From contig WGDG01000026.1 in the NCBI GenBank assembly GCA_015493425.1, positions 1-10,649 of the forward strand: DNA of 10,649 bases. Reading direction: 5' to 3'. Within the stretch, counting starts at the first letter, position 1; each line of letters opens with the position of its first letter. The notes below the pieces were generated by a model that saw only the letters and a list, made by a program, of their open reading frames with translations, searched no databases and had not been told where the DNA came from. This document shows positions 6,203 to 10,649 of this stretch, in pieces. A program made the position numbers and the translations under genes. Source of the DNA: Sulfurovum sp. GTDB taxonomy: Bacteria; Campylobacterota; Campylobacteria; Campylobacterales; Sulfurovaceae.

Positions 6203-6973
6203 ATGAAAATAAATGCCCATGCCAAAGTCAATATTTTTTTGAAAATTACCGGTCATGAAAATGGCTATCATACCCTCCTCTCACGTTTTATGAGAGTAGA
6301 AACTCTCTATGATACGATTACACTGGTACCCCAACAGTGCGATACATTTACCATTGAAGGATGCCACGGCGTACCAACTGGTTCCAACACGATTTACAAA
6401 GCCTATCAAGTGTTACAGGTGTATACTCGATCCACAATACTTGAAACCTTTTTTAAAACACACAAAGTGACTGTGACAAAACGTATTCCCTCTCAGGCGG
6501 GGCTTGGCGGGGGGAGCTCCGATGCGGCAGCATTCATGAGGCTTGTCAACAAAGTATGTGAGCTGAAACTTTCTGTTGAAACACTGGCCAACCTTGGGAG
6601 CCAAATTGGCGCAGACCTGCCCTTTTTCATTTACAACTATCCTTCGGCAAATGTATCGGGTTTTGGTGAGATTGTAGAACCTTTTGATGAAACACCACTC
6701 AGCCTGGAGCTTTACACACCTGATATCGGCTGCGATACTGCCGTTGTCTATCAAACATTCAAAGAGAACTTTCTGGGTAACATCACACCCTGCAGTTTTA
6801 TGGGGTGGGAGAAGTACAAAAGTGCCGACCTTCTGGAGCTCATCGGCGATCCGGTGATGCTCAACGACCTTTATGCCGCTGCACTCGTAGCATACCCTGA
6901 GCTTAAAACTGTCGCACCGAAAGGCTGGTTCTTTTCAGGCAGCGGCAGTACCTTTTTCAAACCGAAGGCTTAG
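6203..6973 (+). CDS. ispE: 4-diphosphocytidyl-2-C-methyl-D-erythritol kinase
   Basis: GHMP-family kinase of the non-mevalonate (MEP) isoprenoid pathway. It phosphorylates 4-diphosphocytidyl-2-C-methylerythritol at the 2-hydroxyl using ATP. AHAKVNIFLKITG at the N-terminus carries the catalytic lysine K8. The ATP loop is QAGLGGGSSDAA at 98-109. GADLPFF holds the catalytic aspartate D138, and SGSGSTFF near the end is GHMP motif 3. Length (256 residues) is slightly below the typical 280-290 but no motif is missing. AAGG at 6189-6192 lies 10 bases before the ATG, a weak-to-fair ribosome-binding site. It is downstream of truB and probably co-transcribed. The stop codon overlaps, tail-to-tail by 4 bases, the opposing membrane-protein gene. 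Confidence 0.95.
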   Translation: MKINAHAKVNIFLKITGHENGYHTLLSRFMRVETLYDTITLVPQQCDTFTIEGCHGVPTGSNTIYKAYQVLQVYTRSTILETFFKTHKVTVTKRIPSQAGLGGGSSDAAAFMRLVNKVCELKLSVETLANLGSQIGADLPFFIYNYPSANVSGFGEIVEPFDETPLSLELYTPDIGCDTAVVYQTFKENFLGNITPCSFMGWEKYKSADLLELIGDPVMLNDLYAAALVAYPELKTVAPKGWFFSGSGSTFFKPKA

Positions 6974-7551
6974 TGCTCTGCAGCATTTGCCATAATCTGT
7001 TTTCGTATCTTTGCCGGACTGATATCGCTCTGTGCATCCAGTTCGCCAATGAGATCTTTACGAATATACACTGTCAGTTTCGCCAGTGCTTCAATAAGAA
7101 GATCCTCATCAGCATCACTGACATGCTTGTCTTTTGCTACTTTTTGATGAAAAACTTTCAAGAAGTTATGATACTCCTCAAGTACGGCAGGTGAAGCAAC
7201 AATCGCCAGACGGTGGGTATGAAACTGAAGCTGCGTCAGTTCATCCTGGGTAAGGTCACGGTGCAGCACAATCGATTCGATCCGATCGATCAGATCACGG
7301 TAGGTTTCAGTCTTGAGTTCAAGGAACTTGACACTCTGTTCCTTTTCAAGTTCGACAGAGGTTTGTTTGTTCAGAAGCATTGCCGTAATCAAGATGGTTG
7401 CCAGAGTTCCCAGGATAATCAGAATAATCTCCTGGGTAAATGGCATTTTATCGGACATATGGTAGGCAAGTCTCAAAAAGAAATATCCTCCGACAAATAG
7501 AATAATACTCAACAGCATTAAAACCATATTGTGTTTAACCGATCTCTCCAT
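6970..7551 (-). CDS. Small two-helix inner-membrane protein of unknown function
   Basis: A 193-residue protein of no family I recognise. Two hydrophobic segments near the N-terminus (about residues 9-30 and 41-60) are joined by a short charged loop containing HMSDKMPF. The rest (about 61-193) is polar and highly helical, with heptad-like stretches around ELEKEQSVKFLELKTETYRDL. The likely topology is two membrane spans with a cytoplasmic helical domain, judging by the basic residues at the N-terminus and after span two. The start at 7551 is supported by AGGG 5 bases upstream on the coding strand. The gene ends inside the ispE stop region (4-base convergent overlap), leaving no room for a separate terminator. 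It is divergent from the Xre/GNAT-like regulator gene across a 125-base spacer. Confidence 0.75.
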   Translation of the reverse strand: MERSVKHNMVLMLLSIILFVGGYFFLRLAYHMSDKMPFTQEIILIILGTLATILITAMLLNKQTSVELEKEQSVKFLELKTETYRDLIDRIESIVLHRDLTQDELTQLQFHTHRLAIVASPAVLEEYHNFLKVFHQKVAKDKHVSDADEDLLIEALAKLTVYIRKDLIGELDAQSDISPAKIRKQIMANAAEH

Positions 7552-7578
7552 GAAAACCCTTTATTTTCTTTTTATGTT

Positions 7579-7606
7579 ATATGATTGTTAGATGATGGTA
7601 TCATAT
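7579..7606. promoter_or_regulatory. Inverted repeats in the divergent spacer, candidate operator
   Basis: ATATGAT (7579-7585) and ATCATAT (7600-7606) are perfect 7-base arms 14 bases apart. Nested within is ATGAT-GGT-ATCAT (7592-7604). A second pair, CGGAG (7623-7627) and CTCCG (7644-7648), lies nearer the rightward gene. The spacer serves two divergent genes, one of them an HTH regulator, so an autoregulatory operator is plausible. No convincing -35/-10 pair was identified. Confidence 0.35.
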
Positions 7607-7676
7607 CATACTCTATGTCAAGCGGAGATAACAAACAATACAACTCCGTTATAACACCAAATAGGGAGAATATGAG

Positions 7677-8603
7677 ATGGATTTTTCCGGCTATCTAAGA
7701 ACATGCCGTGAAGCGATTGGACTGACTCAGGAAGAACTTGTCTTTGAGCTTTACAGCTTCGATACCGAACAGTTTGGAGGATTAGAAACTGTGACACTCA
7801 GCCGATGGGAGCGAGGGATAACAACCCCGCACCTCTCCAGACAGGTCAGCATTTTAAAGTATTTTCAGAAGAAAAAAGGCATTGCACTCCCCTGTCTTGA
7901 GCGCTTCAGCCATGATGAGTTGGAACGAATGATCTGCGAAACAGGGATGCACAACCTGCTGGGCAAAAGCAAAAAACTGATCCTCAACTTCCCGTCAAAA
8001 ATGATCGGAGCAGATGAACTGCTTGTAAGACAGCTAAGAGAAAGCAGTGCACTTGACATCATTATTGATATAAACATGGCAATCGACAAGGGATTCCATC
8101 ATAAATTTAAAGAGATACCCGCCCAGCAAATACGTTCATGGGCACTGCACCCCTCCAACACTTTCTTCGTATGTCACTACAAAAAACAGTTTTTCGGGCT
8201 CCATTTTACACTGAGACTGAAACCTGAAATTTTTGAAAAGATCATGTCACGGGAGATAACGGAAAAAGAGCTGATACTGGATGATTTTGCATCTTTTGAA
8301 GAAAAAGGCTCGAACTATGTCATCTCCTTCTTTGCCATGAATGACAAAGCTGCCACACTGCTTTTTATCCGATCATACGCACATCTGATAGCCAATCAGA
8401 AAGTCATAGAGGAGATCGGTACTTCAGTTATCATGGAAGATGCTGTCAAACTGCTCAAAAATATGAAACTGACCCTTTACAAAGAGCTCCCTTACGATGA
8501 AACATATACCCTTAAGATGTATCGTGAGAAGATTGATTCTTTTCTTGCTTCCGAATATATTCTGAAGATGATTTTATCAGAGAAAAACTGCCCTGAAACA
8601 TAG
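7677..8603 (+). CDS. Xre-type HTH regulator with GNAT-like C-terminal half
   Basis: A 308-residue protein. Residues 1-65 form an Xre/Cro-type helix-turn-helix: REAIGLTQEELV is the first part of the fold and TVTLSRWERGITTP (39-51) holds the recognition helix. The loop between helices 2 and 3 is longer than in phage repressors. The C-terminal half (about 105-275) looks like an N-acetyltransferase (GNAT) fold. It has IRSWALHPSNTFFVCHYKKQ, then FGLHFTLRLKPEIFEKIM, then NYVISFFAM as the central strand, and a final EDAVKLLKNMKLTLYKE, similar to the A..L....G(F/L) end of GNAT proteins. The acetyl-CoA loop (Q/RxxGxG/A) is not obvious, so it may be a non-catalytic ligand sensor. AGGGAG at 7663-7668 supports the ATG at 7677; an out-of-frame ATG at 7672 ends after 8 codons. 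The last 92 bases overlap an opposing gene. Confidence 0.82.
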   Translation: MDFSGYLRTCREAIGLTQEELVFELYSFDTEQFGGLETVTLSRWERGITTPHLSRQVSILKYFQKKKGIALPCLERFSHDELERMICETGMHNLLGKSKKLILNFPSKMIGADELLVRQLRESSALDIIIDINMAIDKGFHHKFKEIPAQQIRSWALHPSNTFFVCHYKKQFFGLHFTLRLKPEIFEKIMSREITEKELILDDFASFEEKGSNYVISFFAMNDKAATLLFIRSYAHLIANQKVIEEIGTSVIMEDAVKLLKNMKLTLYKELPYDETYTLKMYREKIDSFLASEYILKMILSEKNCPET

Positions 8604-8772
8604 CCATCTCCACTTTTCCGATAGCCATATCTATGGGTCTGACAGCTTCAAGATATGCTGTTTCACCAATCATCTCTCTACGATACAGACTGTACTGTCT
8701 TTCCAACACTTCATGCAGATTTTTCAGTAGCACTTCACATTCAGAAACAGGATCCGACATTCTTTTTTTCAT
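8512..8772 (-). CDS. Small helical protein of unknown function, 86 aa
   Basis: No recognised family. The coding signal is the strong Shine-Dalgarno AAAGGGGG a few bases before the ATG at 8772, plus a protein-like composition. Residues 10-62 are predicted helical with good amphipathicity (CEVLLKNLHEVLERQYSLY, then AYLEAVRPIDMAIGKVEMAM). The last 30 residues are serine-, lysine- and glutamine-rich and lie entirely on the strand opposite the 3' end of the Xre/GNAT-like gene (92-base overlap). The conserved core is therefore probably residues 1-60. It could be a small regulatory or toxin/antitoxin-sized protein, but nothing in the sequence proves this. It has its own upstream inverted repeat at 8783-8828. 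Confidence 0.6.
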   Translation of the reverse strand: MKKRMSDPVSECEVLLKNLHEVLERQYSLYRREMIGETAYLEAVRPIDMAIGKVEMAMFQGSFSLIKSSSEYIRKQEKNQSSHDTS

Positions 8773-8782
8773 ATGCCCCCTT

Positions 8783-8828
8783 TATCTCTTATGATGCAAC
8801 TATGGTTTCAATGTTCATAAAAGAGATA
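8783..8828 (-). promoter_or_regulatory. Imperfect 12-bp inverted repeat just upstream of the 86-aa gene
   Basis: TATCTCTT-ATGA (8783-8794) pairs with TCAT-AA-AAGAGATA (8815-8828), with only two unpaired A bases and a 20-base loop. On the minus strand the proximal arm ends directly at the AAGGGGG ribosome-binding site. It could be a leader hairpin affecting translation, or an operator. Confidence 0.4.
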
Positions 8829-9026
8829 TTCAAGTTAGGAACGATAACATATAAAAAGAGGGGGTATAAGAGCATTTCAGAAATTATTTCTTGATGAAAA
8901 TGCCTATACGTGTTTTTTACTTATTTTTCTTGAATTTGCTTTGGTGAGTCCAAAAATTGCTACTTTGACTATACATAGAATGACAGTATCACGTATTTGA
9001 ATTATTTCATAGGAGTGTAATAATAT
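8829..9026. other. AT-rich non-coding spacer
   Basis: Lies between the start of the 86-aa gene and the end of the hsp20 operon. No convincing ORF, RNA gene or repeat was seen. A run of five G (8861-8865) and scattered TATA-like strings occur. TTGACT at 8963-8968 resembles a -35 box but lacks a matching -10. Confidence 0.5.
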
Positions 9027-9027
9027 T

Positions 9028-9055
9028 GTATCGCGGATACAGGCAGAGATGCCTG
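9028..9055 (-). terminator. Two tandem hairpins after the hsp20 operon
   Basis: Seven bases past the distal hsp20 stop on the minus strand, CAGGCA/TGCCTG arms (9040-9045 and 9050-9055) pair around a 4-base loop, and can be extended by U-A and G-U pairs. Next to it GTATC-GCG-GATAC (9028-9040) forms a second stem sharing one base. On the minus strand no T-run follows, so this may be a 3'-end stabilising structure or a weak terminator. On the plus strand the hairpin is followed by TTTTATTTT inside the hsp20 gene. Confidence 0.4.
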
Positions 9056-9061
9056 CACCTT

Positions 9062-9487
9062 TTATTTTACAGCAATGCTTTTGGCTTTGCGTGTTTCTTC
9101 TTTCTCAAGAGAAATATAGAGTCTTCCATCTTCATATTTGGCATTGATTTTATCTTTGTCAATACCTTCAGGAAGCATAAAGCTTCGGGAGATCAAACCA
9201 AAGCTGCTCTCCATCAGATAGTAATCGTCTTTATTAACTTCATTTTTCATTTTTCGTACCGCTTTGACGGTCAGAATGTTGTCCTCAACTTGTAATTCGA
9301 TGTCCTCTTTTTTGACACCGGGAAGATCGATCTCGATCTCGAAACCGTCACTTCCTTTTTTTGCAAGGTTGGCAAGAGGAAGGTGGCTTGCAACATTGGC
9401 AAAGGTCTCTTTGGCAACTTCAAGCCCTTTCTCAACCTTCTCTTCAACAGTATTTGCAACTTCTTTTGCAGTTTTTGCTACATCCAT
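9062..9487 (-). CDS. Small heat-shock protein (Hsp20) with amphipathic N-terminus
   Basis: ATP-independent holdase chaperone of the alpha-crystallin family, 141 residues. The alpha-crystallin domain spans about 47-131, with the conserved FEIEIDLPGVKKEDIEL opening strands, SRSFMLPEGID in the middle and the GRL of the A...GxL motif at 121-123. The C-terminal anchoring motif is the variant I138-A-V140 instead of classical IxI/V with two isoleucines. The N-terminal 45 residues are unusual: AKTAKEVANTVEEKVEKGLE looks like a long amphipathic helix similar to phasins or LEA proteins rather than the Phe/Pro-rich N-terminus typical of Hsp20. AAGGAGGTG a few bases before the ATG is a near-perfect ribosome-binding site. 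It is the second gene of an hsp20 pair, 23 bases after the first, and probably expressed from the same promoter. Confidence 0.92.
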   Translation of the reverse strand: MDVAKTAKEVANTVEEKVEKGLEVAKETFANVASHLPLANLAKKGSDGFEIEIDLPGVKKEDIELQVEDNILTVKAVRKMKNEVNKDDYYLMESSFGLISRSFMLPEGIDKDKINAKYEDGRLYISLEKEETRKAKSIAVK

Positions 9488-9510
9488 CTTACACCTCCTT
9501 CACATCATTG

Positions 9511-9957
9511 TTATTTAATTTCAATTTTTCGAGGCTTTTTCTCTTCCTCTTTCACTTTTGGAATGACCACTTCAAGCACACCGTCTTTGCTTTCTGCCTG
9601 AATATGTTCTACATCCACCTTCTCAGGCAGCGTAAAGCTTCGGCTAAATTTACCGTAGCGGCTCTCTACTTTATAGTAATCATCCTCTTTGACTTCTTCT
9701 TTGTACTTTCTCTCTCCCGAGATAGTCAAAATATTATCTTCCGTCGTAATTTCAATATCTTCTTTTTTAATACCGGGAAGATCTACTTCAATATAATAGG
9801 CATCATCACTCTCTCTTGTGTTCACAGAAGGAACAAAAGAAACGATATTGCTCTCCTCTTTTACTGCAGGATCAAACTGATTCATCAAAGAGTGGAGCAC
9901 TTCAAATCCTTTTCTGATATCCATGTCACTGTAAGGGTTGTATCTTGTCACTAACAT
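9511..9957 (-). CDS. Small heat-shock protein (Hsp20), classical type
   Basis: 148-residue alpha-crystallin family holdase that keeps unfolding proteins soluble for later refolding by DnaK/ClpB. The N-terminus MLVTRYNPYSDMDIRKGFEV is standard for class A bacterial Hsp20. The alpha-crystallin domain runs from about 46 to 134, with YYIEVDLPGIKKEDIEI, SRSFTLPEKVD and the GVL motif at 126-128. The tail ends in the anchoring motif I145-E-I147. The frame is open 19 codons further upstream, but the Met at 9957 is chosen because AAGGAG lies 7 bases before it and the family begins there. A TATAAT at 9986-9991 gives it its own promoter. It differs from its downstream neighbour mainly in the N-terminal arm, which suggests hetero-oligomers, as with IbpA/IbpB. 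Confidence 0.95.
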   Translation of the reverse strand: MLVTRYNPYSDMDIRKGFEVLHSLMNQFDPAVKEESNIVSFVPSVNTRESDDAYYIEVDLPGIKKEDIEITTEDNILTISGERKYKEEVKEDDYYKVESRYGKFSRSFTLPEKVDVEHIQAESKDGVLEVVIPKVKEEEKKPRKIEIK

Positions 9958-9985
9958 TGTTAACTCCTTTTTCTCTTTTTCTATT

Positions 9986-10017
9986 ATTATACACGCAGCA
10001 ATGCCATTTGGCATGCT
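9986..10017 (-). promoter_or_regulatory. hsp20 operon promoter with inverted repeat at -35
   Basis: On the minus strand TATAAT (9986-9991) lies 28 bases before the hsp20 start, implying a leader of about 20 bases. Upstream of it, at the -35 position, is AGC-ATGCCA-AA-TGGCAT-T-GCT (9997-10017), a 9-bp stem interrupted by one bulged base. It is neither the CIRCE (HrcA) nor the HAIR (HspR) consensus. It may be an operator for a heat-shock repressor, or the transcription end of the upstream YfdX-like gene. No T-run follows, which favours an operator. Confidence 0.5.
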
Positions 10018-10029
10018 ACTTTGGTTGCA

Positions 10030-10649
10030 TTATTTGCTTTTTCCGGAAGAAACAATTTTAGACTTAAACTCTTTGAGCTTGGCAGCCAGCTCTTCGAAGA
10101 GCTTTTCGGCTTTGTTCTTGCCTTTAATTTCTTTCTCAACCGCTTTGATCTGCTCATGCAGCATTTTGTACGTCGTTGTACTGTCACTGACATACCCCAG
10201 TTTTTCTGCAACATCAAGTGCATCGGAAGCTGCTTCAAGGTATTTCAGTGCTTTTGCTTTGTCCTCTTTGGCAACACGGGACGCCGCTGCAATCAGATCA
10301 GCACTCTCAAGCAGTGGAATAGGCACTACTTCCGTCACTTCGGTAAAGGTACTCAACGCAATATAGAGCACATCTTTTGCCTTTTCAAGCTTGCCGTCAT
10401 GGACATACGATGCTGCAAGCTTCAAAGCATCAGGATAAGACGCAAGCGGCAGATTTACAACCGTAATATCGATTTCGCTTGCCAAAGGTGCAATAAGTGC
10501 TCGGGCTTCCTGTACTTTACCGGCATCAAGCAGGTCTTTGACCGTTTTGACACTTTTTTCTACATCTTTTGCCGTTCCGACAAACTCCTGAACCCTGATG
10601 ACATTATTAATAGGCAGTAATTTTGGCGCATTTTTAGCCGCCATGATTA
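10030..10649 (-). CDS. YfdX family protein, possibly 5'-truncated by window edge
   Basis: At least 204 residues, almost all helical, rich in Ala, Lys and Leu. From the Met at 10644: DVEKSVKTVKDLLDAGKVQEARALIAPLASEI is the first helical pair, NLPLASYPDALKLAASYVHDG the centre, and VVPIPLLESADLIAAASRVA plus KALKYLEAASDALDVAEKLGY the third. These match the YfdX family pattern (paired helices with an AR..L..L repeat and a PL....A segment). Enterobacterial YfdX proteins are linked to acid or multidrug stress and show chaperone-like binding. No signal peptide is visible in the part seen, so a cytoplasmic location is likely. The frame is open to the window edge, so the start may lie outside; the Met at 10644 is a possible start but its ribosome-binding site would be off-window. 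It lies upstream of the hsp20 pair, same strand. Confidence 0.8.
   Translation of the reverse strand, partial: IMAAKNAPKLLPINNVIRVQEFVGTAKDVEKSVKTVKDLLDAGKVQEARALIAPLASEIDITVVNLPLASYPDALKLAASYVHDGKLEKAKDVLYIALSTFTEVTEVVPIPLLESADLIAAASRVAKEDKAKALKYLEAASDALDVAEKLGYVSDSTTTYKMLHEQIKAVEKEIKGKNKAEKLFEELAAKLKEFKSKIVSSGKSK

Noticed and set aside
7672..7698. Eight-codon mini-frame starting at the ATG 5 bases before the Xre/GNAT-like start
   Set aside because: Too short and too close to the ribosome-binding site to be a convincing leader peptide; recorded as a coincidence of ATGAGATG.
8655..8894. 79-aa plus-strand frame opposite the 86-aa gene
   Set aside because: No ribosome-binding site and poor composition, whereas the minus-strand frame has a strong one.
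9026..9295. TTG-started 89-aa frame with AGGAG at 9011-9015
   Set aside because: It runs antisense through the alpha-crystallin domain of Hsp20 and its product looks like random complement; the AGGAG is probably chance.
9361..9954. 197-aa plus-strand frame rich in Phe/Leu opposite the hsp20 genes
   Set aside because: Antisense of the two Hsp20 genes; the hydrophobic look is the complement of Lys/Glu-rich codons, not a membrane protein.

Overview
The window looks like chromosomal DNA of a Campylobacterota (epsilonproteobacterial) chemolithotroph, most like the Sulfurovum/Sulfurimonas group. This is inferred from the character of the proteins (compact UvrD/PcrA, TruB and IspE), the moderate GC content with AT-rich spacers, and the mix of housekeeping and stress genes. 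No taxonomic marker such as rRNA is present, and no tRNA, CRISPR array, insertion sequence or prophage gene was seen. Codon use looks even across the window, with no obvious island.

Left part (1-3061): the 3' nine-tenths of a cysteine synthase gene (cysK) is followed 4 bases later by a compact class IV PLP aminotransferase/lyase. Next, 31 bases on, is a 148-residue protein with an SspB-like core pattern and a basic tail. These three form a likely operon. It converges on a CysL/CbbR-type LysR regulator, and a small hairpin spans both stop codons. A 201-base divergent spacer separates the regulator from uvrD and carries a T-N11-A LysR-type box over the regulator's own promoter.

Middle part (3062-6973): a complete UvrD/PcrA-family helicase with a C-terminal Tudor-like domain, then truB (tRNA U55 pseudouridine synthase) and ispE (non-mevalonate isoprenoid pathway kinase). 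The uvrD-truB spacer is made almost wholly of heptad repeats and palindromes. It ends in a perfect 17-bp hairpin that buries the truB ribosome-binding site and start codon. The csrA gene that I recall beside ispE in other Campylobacterota is absent here.

Right part (6970-10649): a small two-helix membrane protein gene overlaps the end of ispE tail-to-tail. Divergent from it is a regulator with an Xre-type HTH and a GNAT-like C-terminal half. The 3' end of that gene overlaps by 92 bp, on the opposite strand, a small helical protein gene. The window ends in a leftward stress cluster: a YfdX-like protein (running to the window edge) and two tandem small heat-shock proteins (Hsp20). The Hsp20 pair has its own TATAAT promoter with an inverted repeat at the -35 position. 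The second Hsp20 has an unusual amphipathic, phasin-like N-terminus. Together the YfdX and Hsp20 proteins suggest a proteostasis or acid/heat-stress module.
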